In this document: one piece after another, positions 1-6,220 of the stretch
How positions within the stretch are numbered: position 1 is the first letter of the stretch
Layout of the letters: every line of letters begins with the position of its first letter
Source: Gammaproteobacteria bacterium
Lineage (GTDB): Bacteria > Pseudomonadota > Gammaproteobacteria > Acidiferrobacterales > Acidiferrobacteraceae
Assembly (NCBI GenBank): GCA_028064935.1
Contig: JAPTWT010000333.1
Coordinates: 1-11,911, forward strand
DNA: 11,911 nucleotides
Direction of reading: 5' to 3'
The notes under the pieces: generated by a model
What the model saw: only the letters and a program-made list of their open reading frames with translations
Databases searched by the model: none
What the model was told of the DNA's origin: nothing
Translations under genes and position numbers: made by a program

Positions 1-39
1 GTTGCCATGCGCACCCAGAAGCTCTAGTCTTGTGGCGCC

Positions 40-126
40 GCCCGAGTGGCGAAATTGGTAGACGCAAGGGACTTAAAATCCCTCGTCCGTAAGGATGTGC
101 CGGTTCGAGTCCGGCCTCGGGCACCA
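40..126 (+). tRNA. tRNA-Leu (anticodon UAA), integration target
   Basis: The acceptor arms GCCCGAG (40-46) and CTCGGGC (116-122) pair perfectly and are followed by ACCA, so the CCA end is encoded (124-126). The anticodon stem AGGGA/TCCCT (67-71 and 79-83) encloses the loop CTTAAAA, giving anticodon TAA at 74-76, which reads UUA leucine codons. A long variable arm (about 84-96) and the T-loop GGTTCGAGTCC complete a class II tRNA of 87 bases, the right size for leucine. The gene is intact although an integrase follows it, as expected if the element's attachment site rebuilds the 3' end of the tRNA. Whether it counts as host or element sequence on its 3' side depends on the crossover point. Confidence 0.96.
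99..126 (+). other. probable left attachment site (attL) in the tRNA-Leu 3' end
   Basis: This is an inference. Tyrosine integrases of genomic islands usually recombine at the T-arm and 3' end of a tRNA gene, and the integrase here starts 100 bases downstream of the tRNA and points away from it. The exact core cannot be fixed because the second copy (attR) is not in this window: I saw no repeat of the T-arm and acceptor sequence further right. Confidence 0.5.
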
Positions 127-175
127 TAAAAAACAAGGACTTACGCGCAACCCCTCGCCAGCCGGGAAATCTTTT

Positions 176-225
176 GGGACAATTGAGGGACACTAACACA
201 TAAAAAAGGTTAAAAAGGGTGTCCC
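176..225 (+). promoter_or_regulatory. GGGACA repeats, possible integrase arm-binding sites
   Basis: GGGACA occurs at 176-181 and again at 187-192, an 11-base step that is about one helical turn, and in inverted form (TGTCCC) at 220-225 directly before the integrase start codon. Repeated GGGACA-like motifs between a tRNA and an integrase gene are a common look of island integrase arm or directionality sites. The inverted copy lies between the Shine-Dalgarno-like AAAAAGGG and the ATG, so a protein bound there could also repress the integrase. The binding role is inferred. Confidence 0.4.
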
Positions 226-1233
226 ATGGCGACATTTGTGCAGCGTAAGGGGCCGGGGGGTAAAAAAGTCTGGCAGGTCAAGATCCGGCGGCGGGGGTAC
301 CCCCCGCAGTCCGCCACCTTCGACGCCAAAACCCGCGCGGAGGGTTGGGCCCGGCAGGTCGAGGGCGAAATGGACCGCGGCGTGTTCGTCTCGCGTGCCG
401 AGGCCGAGAATACGACCTTGGCCGAAGCCTTGACCCGCTATGCCCAAGAGATAACCCCGACCAAGAAGCCATCAACCGTGGCCCGCGAAAGGAACCGCGC
501 CAAAGCTCTAGCAGCCCTCCCCCTCGCCCGCCGTCCGCTCGCCGCGATACGAGGCGCGGATGTCGCCGCGTTTATCCGAACCCGCCAATCCGAAGGCTTG
601 GGCGCCAACGCCGTCCGCCTCGATCTCGCCCTACTCTCCCACCTGTTCAACACCGCTCGCACCGCCTGGGGCATGGAGTCCTTAAGCAATCCCGTGGACC
701 TTGTGAAAGGCCAGCGCCCCAAGCTCCCGCGAGGCCGTGACCGCCGCTTAGTCGGCGATGAGCAAGCCCGCCTCCTGTCCGCCGCCCTCGCCTACGGCGG
801 AGAAGTTGGCCCCCTCATCACCTGGGCCATCGAAACCGCCATGCGCCGCGGGGAGATCGCGGCCATGCGGTGGGAACACCTGGACCGGCGGGCCCGGGTC
901 TTGCTGATACCGGAGACTAAGACCGGGGTGCCCCGGCGCGTGCCGTTGTCCACGGCGGCCCTGGCGGTTCTGGACGCCCTGCCGCGCCGGATTGACGGGC
1001 GCGTGTGGGGTATGCGCCCCGATTCCATCAGCCAAGCCTTCGAGCGGGTCTGCAAGGCGTCCGGGGTCGAGGGGTTGACGTTCCATGACCTGCGGCACGA
1101 GGCCACTTCTCGGTTGTTTGAGAAGGGCCTTAATCCCATGGAAGTCGCTGCGATTACGGGGCATAAGACCTTGCAGATGTTGAAAAGGTACACGCACCTG
1201 CGGGCGGAAGATTTGGTAGGAAGATTGGGGTAG
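226..1233 (+). CDS. int: tyrosine recombinase / tRNA-targeting site-specific integrase
   Basis: The 335-aa protein has all the catalytic residues of a phage-type tyrosine recombinase: Arg207 in TAMRRGEI, Lys232 in the beta-hairpin PETKTG, His287 and Arg290 in FHDLRHEA, His313 in ITGHK and the nucleophile Tyr322 in KRYTHL. Residues 1-60 resemble the arm-binding domain of integrases with a conserved RRRGYPPQSATF-like strand, and about 65-160 form the core-binding SAM-like domain. It would insert and excise the element at the tRNA-Leu gene. It is the only gene on the plus strand, 100 bases from the tRNA, with AAAAAGGG shortly before the ATG. Length and motifs are complete, so it looks functional. 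Excision normally also needs a small directionality factor; none is recognisable here. Confidence 0.95.
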   Translation: MATFVQRKGPGGKKVWQVKIRRRGYPPQSATFDAKTRAEGWARQVEGEMDRGVFVSRAEAENTTLAEALTRYAQEITPTKKPSTVARERNRAKALAALPLARRPLAAIRGADVAAFIRTRQSEGLGANAVRLDLALLSHLFNTARTAWGMESLSNPVDLVKGQRPKLPRGRDRRLVGDEQARLLSAALAYGGEVGPLITWAIETAMRRGEIAAMRWEHLDRRARVLLIPETKTGVPRRVPLSTAALAVLDALPRRIDGRVWGMRPDSISQAFERVCKASGVEGLTFHDLRHEATSRLFEKGLNPMEVAAITGHKTLQMLKRYTHLRAEDLVGRLG

Positions 1234-1246
1234 GCGAGATAAAGAA

Positions 1247-1267
1247 GCCCGCCCGTGGGGGGCGGGT
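1247..1267 (+). terminator. hairpin terminator after the integrase, possibly bidirectional
   Basis: CCCGCCC (1248-1254) pairs with GGGCGGG (1260-1266) around the loop GTGGG, 14 bases after the integrase stop. The T-rich part is weak on the plus strand (TTGGT) and somewhat better on the minus strand (CTTCTTTAT), so it may end transcription from both sides, including the leftward operon that ends with the coupling-protein gene. Confidence 0.6.
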
Positions 1268-1277
1268 TGGTGGGGCT

Positions 1278-1439
1278 TCACAACTCCCCGCAGATCCTTG
1301 CCATGTCTTCCTCGGCCTGCTTGAATTTTGCCTTGGCGGCTAGTGTCAACACTTTTTCGCGGTTTTTTGCATCAAAACACTACCGTTCGTCGGAAACCAC
1401 GACACCGATAAACGGTATTTCCAAGTATCCGCACCATTT
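1278..1439 (-). pseudogene. short coding-like frame interrupted by an amber codon
   Basis: Just after the 697-aa coupling-protein gene, one minus-strand frame reads protein-like sequence: KWCGYLEIPFIGVVVSDER, then a TAG codon (1380-1382), then a 33-residue stretch that starts CFDAKNREKV, continues as an amphipathic helix (AAKAKFKQAEEDMARIC) and ends at a TGA (1278-1280). There is no ATG at the left of the frame and no Shine-Dalgarno; a GTG at 1350-1352 could start a 24-aa piece only. The simplest reading is the remnant of a small gene of about 55-60 residues that lost its start and gained a nonsense codon. Alternatives are chance, or a C-terminal extension reached from the preceding gene by frameshift plus amber readthrough. 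I do not recognise the family. Confidence 0.3.
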
Positions 1440-3531
1440 AACACATTTCGTCGTGCTCCCCGTCCTCACGTTCCTCCTCGTCGCCGGGTTCTGGGTCTGG
1501 TGCGTGTCTGGGTTTTCTGGTGGCGGGGCGAGTCTGGCCTTGGGGCACGGCGTCTGCCGCAAGCCCGATGATTTTTGCCACAAGCCCACCCCCCGGCATG
1601 ACTGCATCAAGCCCCACCTCTTGCAAATGCTCCGCGACAACCTCACCCTCTTCGCGGTCATTTGACCTTTCAGACACTTCGTGTTTTATGGAAGTGTTTT
1701 TGTTGACGGTCTCCGGCACCTTCGCACTCTCCGCCTCCGGTTTTTTCTTACTGTCCTCCGTGCCCTGTTCCCCCGCCTTTGGTGGAGGGGCCGCCACGAC
1801 TGCCGGGGGCGTCCGCCCCCATGAAGGCCGCTTCGCTCCGGGTTTGACCCACCCCGCCTCGACCCGCCCCGCCCGGCGTTGCGATACAAGGGGAAAACCC
1901 CAGTCCAGGATCGCGGCTTCGCCCCCACCGATCACAAGAGCGCGGGGCCCGAGTTTCTTGCCCCGCCAGTTCCGGCGGATTCGCAACTCACGCCCGAAGC
2001 TCGCGGGCATGAGCACCGCCTCTTTCACCCTTTCCCAAGACTGATTGTGTTGGGGGGCGCCGCCCCCGGTGGTGCGCGACACCTGCCCCTGGAAGCGGTC
2101 TACCTCGCGGTCGCCGAGGATCTTCGACCCCCACGCTTGGTCCTCATCGCTGCCGAGGTTGCCGATGATTTTGATGCCGCATTGCCCGGCCCATGTGGTA
2201 GCGGTGTCTTTCGAGTAGGTCTCGCGGATCTGTGCAAGGCTCTGGAGCCCCAGGACCACCCGCACACCCTTGGAGCGGAGAGCGGTTAGGGCGTCAGTGA
2301 TGCCGGGGATTTTCCCGGCGCGGGGCGCCTCGTCCAGGACAAGCCATATCCTGCGCTTGTTAGGGTTGACCTCGGGTGATGCGGATAACTGCTGCACTGT
2401 TTGTTCGATAACGCTGGAAATGAAGGACTGCGATAGCCCTTTGCTCCCGTACCCCATGATGGCGACCTTGGGCTGACGCTCGGCAAGCCATGTCCGCACC
2501 GACCATTCCCGGTTTTTCTGGAGGTCGTAGGCGGCCACCCCCAAGTTTATGACGTGCGTCATGAATGCCCCGAGGTTCACGATAAAGCCGTGGGTGGTTT
2601 TGCTCATTCCTTTAGCCTCTTCGCCGCCGAGCAGGTGAAGGGCTTCCGGCGCCTCCCGCGCAATGAGGGCCTTGAGCTTTTCAAAGCTCGCCAGGGTTTC
2701 CGCGAGCGATTGCGCGAGGTCGTCGAGGCCCCAGGCCCGCGGTTTGCGCGTCTGTAAATCGGCGATAATCCCCACCAGGATCGCCCGCGCGCCGTTGGCC
2801 CACATGGGATCACCCTTACCCTCCGGCTCTTTTATGAGCGTTTCGGCCAGCGATTGCGCTTCGAGAGTCGTTTGAATATCATGCCCGAGCCGCCACCGCG
2901 CGGACCGGCGATCCTGCGGGGACAAGAGGGTAAAGTCCTTCCCGATCGCTCCGGGCCACCCCGCCGTAAAATCACCCTTCGAGTCGAAAATCAACATGAG
3001 ATCCCCGCGGGCCCGCGCTTCTTCAAGGATCGGCCACAGGATCGTCGTCTTGCCCGCCCCCGTGCTCCCAACAATCAACGTGTGGTTCACCTCGTCGCGG
3101 CAACTGACCTGCACGCCAGGGTGAATATGGACGCCAGGAACATCCCCAGGTGCGGGGCGTAGCGCCCTGGCAAGGGGCGCGGGCTTGCGGTGCAGGATGA
3201 ACCCCCGTCCAGGGACGGGGCGTTCGTTCTGACGGGTCATCCCAACCCATGTGAGTGCGCCCCCGATCAGCATGCTGGTGACGCCCAGCGCGGCAGGGGT
3301 CCAACCCCAAGGGATGGGGAGGATGCCGTGGTAATACCGGATAGACCTGTAGACCTCCTCCGTTAGAGCGGCGAGGGGGAGGAAATCGTGCTCGGGCGTG
3401 GCGAGGCGCGCCATGGCCTGGATACCGCCCGCATAGCCCGCAACTGCCCCGAATGCGGCGGCAATTATGGAAGTGATGGGGCGGTCCAGGGTGACCCAGT
3501 TAATGTCGTTGACCACGCCACGACCCGTCAT
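1438..3531 (-). CDS. type IV coupling protein, TraD/TrwB-like ATPase (697 aa)
   Basis: The protein is a membrane-anchored hexameric-type AAA ATPase that links relaxed DNA to a type IV secretion channel. Two hydrophobic segments (about 20-37 and 80-98) precede the Walker A motif GSTGAGKT (155-162). An acidic motif DSKGDF (183-188), Walker B WLVLDEAPR (396-404) and the sensor-like GLQSLAQIRETY (428-439) follow, the usual TraD/TrwB/VirD4 order. The C-terminal part, from about residue 590, is rich in Pro, Glu, Lys and Asp and looks disordered; such tails often bind the relaxosome. The ATG at 3531 has AAGGAG seven bases upstream. It is the last intact gene of the leftward series, about 100 bases after the HNH gene. 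It is one of two such ATPases in the window (see 7574-9340). Which of the two serves the element's own relaxase cannot be told from sequence. Confidence 0.9.
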   Translation of the reverse strand: MTGRGVVNDINWVTLDRPITSIIAAAFGAVAGYAGGIQAMARLATPEHDFLPLAALTEEVYRSIRYYHGILPIPWGWTPAALGVTSMLIGGALTWVGMTRQNERPVPGRGFILHRKPAPLARALRPAPGDVPGVHIHPGVQVSCRDEVNHTLIVGSTGAGKTTILWPILEEARARGDLMLIFDSKGDFTAGWPGAIGKDFTLLSPQDRRSARWRLGHDIQTTLEAQSLAETLIKEPEGKGDPMWANGARAILVGIIADLQTRKPRAWGLDDLAQSLAETLASFEKLKALIAREAPEALHLLGGEEAKGMSKTTHGFIVNLGAFMTHVINLGVAAYDLQKNREWSVRTWLAERQPKVAIMGYGSKGLSQSFISSVIEQTVQQLSASPEVNPNKRRIWLVLDEAPRAGKIPGITDALTALRSKGVRVVLGLQSLAQIRETYSKDTATTWAGQCGIKIIGNLGSDEDQAWGSKILGDREVDRFQGQVSRTTGGGAPQHNQSWERVKEAVLMPASFGRELRIRRNWRGKKLGPRALVIGGGEAAILDWGFPLVSQRRAGRVEAGWVKPGAKRPSWGRTPPAVVAAPPPKAGEQGTEDSKKKPEAESAKVPETVNKNTSIKHEVSERSNDREEGEVVAEHLQEVGLDAVMPGGGLVAKIIGLAADAVPQGQTRPATRKPRHAPDPEPGDEEEREDGEHDEMC

Positions 3532-3617
3532 ATCAATCTCCTTTTTTCTCTCGTCTGGTTAGGGACTTCTCGCACACGGACACAATCCATGCGCGGCGGC
3601 TTAAGTGTTTTGCGACC

Positions 3618-3633
3618 TAACGAACGGTCGTTA
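3618..3633. repeat. short inverted repeat overlapping the HNH gene stop
   Basis: TAACGA (3618-3623) and TCGTTA (3628-3633) are perfect arms around ACGG, and the stop codon of the HNH gene lies inside the right arm. No T-run follows on the minus strand, so it is not a classical terminator. It could be an operator or an mRNA-end hairpin between the HNH and coupling-protein genes. Confidence 0.35.
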
Positions 3634-4350
3634 AGGAGCAATCTTGTCTGGGCATGCTAACGTCACGCCTGCCCGCTCCAGAATGCCAAGGTCCAGTACC
3701 CATACGCGTCGATTACGCTGCTCCCACAAATCGAACGCGGCCTCGATATGGTCTAGGGCCTGATCCATCGTCCAGCGATTCACTTCCGCAAGGTGCTCGG
3801 TCGCAATCCCACCCCGCATTTGGGTCTGCGCGAACCCTATGTGCGTAGCCTCGTGACACGGTTTACAAAGAACCATGAGGCGTTTCAGTGTTTGCGTGGG
3901 CCGCCCCATGGTTGTGAATTCCCACCGCTCATGGCAATCCATGGCCCGATCACCACCCGCCTCCGTTCCGCACACCTCGCACCGTGCAGGCTTACCGGTG
4001 CGACGCAGGACGACCGTTCGGACAGCGTGCCAGTGCTCCGGCGAGATGGCGGACCGCGCATTCTTGAACCAACTACCCTGGGGCACGAGATCTACAAAAA
4101 GACCGTTGCCACCAAAAGCACGATCTTCGCCGGGGAAACACCAATTCGGGGCGACATCCCCGGACGGGAGTCCCGAGGGGCGCGAACACGCGACCCCGGC
4201 AAACCGCTCAAGAAGCGCCCGCCGCGCGTCGCCCTGCACCCGCGCAGGGATAAACCAAAGGCCGATGACGCGGTCCCATTGCGCCCCCAAAGCCTTCGCG
4301 GCGTCCTTCTCACTAAAATCAACCTTCAGGTATTGCGGTTGGTAACTCAT
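3631..4350 (-). CDS. DUF5710 and HNH-like zinc-binding protein
   Basis: The 239-aa protein starts with a DUF5710-type module (about 6-38; KVDFSEKDAAKALGAQWD followed by LWFIP), a small domain often found on plasmid-borne DNA-processing proteins. The C-terminal half carries an HNH-like zinc site: CEVCG (Cys124, Cys127), DCHERWEF (His140) and LCKPCHEATH (Cys162, Cys165, His166, His170). That spacing matches HNH endonucleases, but the central motif is HERW rather than the usual DH, so nuclease activity is not certain. The ATG at 4350 is preceded by GGAGGTCTTT, giving a better start than the in-frame ATG 21 bases upstream. It lies between a 114-aa unknown protein and the 697-aa coupling ATPase on the same strand. 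A role in DNA entry or anti-defence is plausible but unproved. Confidence 0.72.
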   Translation of the reverse strand: MSYQPQYLKVDFSEKDAAKALGAQWDRVIGLWFIPARVQGDARRALLERFAGVACSRPSGLPSGDVAPNWCFPGEDRAFGGNGLFVDLVPQGSWFKNARSAISPEHWHAVRTVVLRRTGKPARCEVCGTEAGGDRAMDCHERWEFTTMGRPTQTLKRLMVLCKPCHEATHIGFAQTQMRGGIATEHLAEVNRWTMDQALDHIEAAFDLWEQRNRRVWVLDLGILERAGVTLACPDKIAP

Positions 4351-4425
4351 AAAGACCTCCAGTTTCCCCATCGGCGGGGGGTTCGTCTTTTTGCATTCTG
4401 GGAAAACCCGCGCGTTTCTGGGGGG

Positions 4426-4770
4426 TTAGGCCCCACGCCCCCAATCATCGATGCGCGGACCCCTCGCCCGTGCGGTGAGTCCCGCGCGGGCGAGGGCGGC
4501 GAGCCCAGGACGGCGCATCGCCTCGGCGGTGGAGGCGATCGCGTCCATGGGCAACCCTTCCTTGTGGGCCTCTTCAAAATCCCGAAGGACCTTCAGCGCG
4601 ATGCCTGTAATCCAGGGCGGGAAGTCTGGCCCGGTCGCCAACGCCTCCGCGCGGATTGCCTTGAATATGTCGTCAACCTCCGCCGGTGGCGGCGAATTTT
4701 TGGCGTGTAGATAAATGGCGCCCCGGATGCGGGTTTTGATGGCGTCAGAAGAAAGTACGATTTCACTCAT
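4426..4770 (-). CDS. hypothetical protein, 114 aa
   Basis: I do not recognise this protein. It is soluble and mostly helical in composition: about residues 10-80 hold LRG-type helices with RIRGAIYLHAK and a DDIFKAIRAEAL stretch, followed by an Ala/Arg-rich C-terminus ending in DDWGRGA. The start at 4770 (MSEIV) follows TTGGAGGCTTT, a clear Shine-Dalgarno, and the same GGAGGxCTTTATGAG context precedes the next gene at 4350, suggesting the two are translated in the same way. It lies between ArdC and the DUF5710-HNH gene. Its reading frame is supported by the start site and tight neighbours on both sides; no function is suggested. Confidence 0.7.
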   Translation of the reverse strand: MSEIVLSSDAIKTRIRGAIYLHAKNSPPPAEVDDIFKAIRAEALATGPDFPPWITGIALKVLRDFEEAHKEGLPMDAIASTAEAMRRPGLAALARAGLTARARGPRIDDWGRGA

Positions 4771-4790
4771 AAAGCCTCCAATTTGAAGTA

Positions 4791-4822
4791 CCCACCCACT
4801 TCCCAAAACGGAAATGGGTGGG
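4791..4822 (-). repeat. intergenic hairpin with diverged copy of the leader motif
   Basis: CCCACCCA (4791-4798) pairs with TGGGTGGG (4815-4822), and after one C-A mismatch TTCC (4800-4803) pairs with GGAA (4810-4813). On the minus strand it contains ATTTCCGTTTTG (4804-4815), the core of the leader repeated at 6920-6978 and 11829-11885, and is likewise followed by GTGGGTG and then a TTGGAGG ribosome-binding site. There is no T-run, so ArdC transcription may continue through it into the 114-aa gene. Confidence 0.55.
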
Positions 4823-4828
4823 GGGTGG

Positions 4829-5692
4829 TCAGGCGGCGGCCTGCGCCTCCCGGCGCCCCGTGATGTAGGCGGCGGCCTTGTTGGCGGCTGCGGAGGCCGT
4901 GAAGATCGCCTTTTTGTCGCCCTTTAGGACCTTGATCCAGGACGCCAGGTAGTGCGCGTGATCCTCGCGGGTTGCGCCCAGGATGCCGATTTCGGCGGCC
5001 AGAAACGCGGCCCCAAGCTCGGCTACCAGCTCTTCCATGGCGTAGGCCTCATCACCAAACCGGGTGGAGAATTGGCGGTCTAGGCGGCTCTTGTGGCCGG
5101 TGCTGTGGGTCATTTCGTGGCAGGCGACAGAATAGAAGGCCTCCGGGCTTACGAACGTCTCGCGGGCTGGCGTGTGGATCTCATCACGGCTCGGGATGTA
5201 GCAGGCTTTGTGCCCACCCTCGACAATCGGGGCCGGGGTGTTCTGCAGGATGGCCTCGGCGGCCGCCAGGGCCTCGAAGGCGGGACGCTCCGTCTTGGCC
5301 GGGGCCTCAACGCCGTCGATCTGGTCCAGGTTGAATACGCGGAAGGATTTCAGGACAGCGCCCTTGACGGTCTCCGTCTCGCCGGTCTCGCGGTTGGTCT
5401 CCTGTGACTCCCAAGGCTTATAGAACACACACATGGTGCCATGCTCGCCCTTGCGTACCTGCCCGCCCATGTCGGCGGCTTGCTTGTAGGTCAGCCAGTA
5501 CGGGGACTTGAACCCATGGGACAATGCAGCACCCCAAAGGATAAGGATGTTCATGCCCGTGTAGGGCTTGCCAGTGGACAGGTTGAGAGGTAAAGACGCC
5601 TGGGCGTCCCAGAGGTGGCGGCCTTGCCCCTGCGCGGTCTCCATCGCCTCGATGATCTGGTCGGTAATCTGCTGGTGGATATCGGTGTTCAT
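4829..5692 (-). CDS. ardC: ArdC-type antirestriction protein
   Basis: The 287-aa protein matches the ArdC family in layout. The N-terminal domain (about 1-125) binds single-stranded DNA in characterised members and here shows the usual GKPYTGMNILILW and PYWLTYKQAADMGGQVRKGE blocks. The C-terminal domain is zincin-like with HEMTH (192-196) and the downstream glutamates of EELVAELGAAF (220-230) as probable zinc ligands. ArdC-type proteins shield incoming plasmid DNA from host restriction. The start at 5692 has GGAGG eight bases upstream and overlaps the stop of the preceding 95-aa gene in a TAATG junction, implying translational coupling; longer upstream starts would run through that gene. Length is normal for the family. 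The family assignment is strong; protection against a specific restriction type is not something sequence shows. Confidence 0.9.
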   Translation of the reverse strand: MNTDIHQQITDQIIEAMETAQGQGRHLWDAQASLPLNLSTGKPYTGMNILILWGAALSHGFKSPYWLTYKQAADMGGQVRKGEHGTMCVFYKPWESQETNRETGETETVKGAVLKSFRVFNLDQIDGVEAPAKTERPAFEALAAAEAILQNTPAPIVEGGHKACYIPSRDEIHTPARETFVSPEAFYSVACHEMTHSTGHKSRLDRQFSTRFGDEAYAMEELVAELGAAFLAAEIGILGATREDHAHYLASWIKVLKGDKKAIFTASAAANKAAAYITGRREAQAAA

Positions 5693-5979
5693 TATGAAGT
5701 CCTCCCATTTGTGTGGCGGCGCATGGTGCGTGCGATCTCTGCGACCTCTGCCACTTTCTGCCGGTAGAAGTGGCGGTCTGCGCCTTGGCATAAACCCCAT
5801 AAATCCTCTAACCTCTTGCTGCTCATACCGAAAAAAAGCCAGATGTCGTGTAGGTCTGCGGACGTGTCACTTATCGGAATCTCAATTTCACCCCCCTGCG
5901 GATTGCGGAGGTCTTGAGCCCCCTCGCCGTGGGTGTGTCCCGTGGATTCTGCCGCCTGTTTGTGATCGCGCGTTTTCAT
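5692..5979 (-). CDS. hypothetical protein, 95 aa, coupled to ardC
   Basis: This small protein is not one I recognise. It has a hydrophilic N-terminus (about 1-40, with NPQGGEIEIP) and a helical second half (DLHDIWLFFGMSSKRLEDLW, then ADRHFYRQKVAEVAEIARTMRRH). The stop codon overlaps the ardC ATG by one base (TAATG), the strongest sign that it is a real gene co-expressed with ardC. The start at 5979 is chosen because AGGAGA lies six bases upstream; an in-frame ATG at 6003 is possible but has no such site. It is the first gene of the unit that follows the folded 6011-6150 segment and the terminator at 6199-6219. A helper or regulator of the antirestriction gene is a guess from position only. 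Confidence 0.68.
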   Translation of the reverse strand: MKTRDHKQAAESTGHTHGEGAQDLRNPQGGEIEIPISDTSADLHDIWLFFGMSSKRLEDLWGLCQGADRHFYRQKVAEVAEIARTMRRHTNGRTS

Positions 5980-6010
5980 GGTTCGTCTCCTGGTTGTGGT
6001 CATGCGTCTT

Positions 6011-6150
6011 GCCTCGGCTCTCGCCCCTCGCTCAAGGCCGTGGAAGTGAGCGGGGTTAGCGACTGGCAAGATGAGTGCCAGCGGGTCCATCGCTGGCGCG
6101 AAGATTGCGAGGAGCGCGAACGAACACGGCATGGGGGCGAGAGCCGAGGC
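6011..6150. repeat. 140-base structured segment closed by a perfect 17-bp inverted repeat
   Basis: Bases 6011-6027 and 6134-6150 are perfect inverted repeats (GCCTCGGCTCTCGCCCC and its complement). Inside lie further hairpins: CGCTCA/TGAGCG (6029-6034, 6047-6052); CTGGCA/TGCCAG (6063-6068, 6076-6081); and, overlapping the latter, GCCAGCG/CGCTGGC (6077-6083, 6091-6097). GCCGTG (6037-6042), in the loop of the first hairpin, is also complementary to CACGGC (6125-6130), so alternative pairings exist. It fills most of the 240-base gap between the metallopeptidase terminator and the 95-aa/ardC unit. It may be a folded leader or non-coding RNA, a single-strand promoter or origin, an oriT, or a small inverted-repeat element. 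The sequence alone does not decide. Confidence 0.7.
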
Positions 6151-6198
6151 TTACAGGACCACGGAGACGAAAGGAGTACAATCACGGGCGGCCAGAAA

Positions 6199-6220
6199 AG
6201 GGAAGGCCCCGAAGGGCCTT
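6199..6220 (-). terminator. UUCG-loop hairpin terminator of the metallopeptidase gene
   Basis: AAGGCCC/GGGCCTT (6203-6209 and 6214-6220) encloses a UUCG tetraloop on the minus strand. The hairpin begins at the last base of the metallopeptidase stop region and is followed by CCCTTTTC, a short T-run. It is nearly the same hairpin as at 7011-7030. Confidence 0.65.

Noticed and set aside
1339..1356. AGTGTTGACACT palindrome with a TTGACA that looks like a -35 box
   Set aside because: No -10 box follows at 16-18 bases on the minus strand, and the region is better explained as the coding-like remnant.
3793..4710. A long open frame (305 codons) on the plus strand
   Set aside because: It lies antisense to the DUF5710-HNH and 114-aa genes, has no ribosome-binding site, and its translation is Pro/Arg-rich without recognisable motifs. 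The minus-strand genes have good starts and known domains.
5980..6132. A longer N-terminus for the 95-aa protein, starting at 6132
   Set aside because: The added part is encoded by the inverted-repeat segment and has no Shine-Dalgarno; the start at 5979 has AGGAGA at good spacing.
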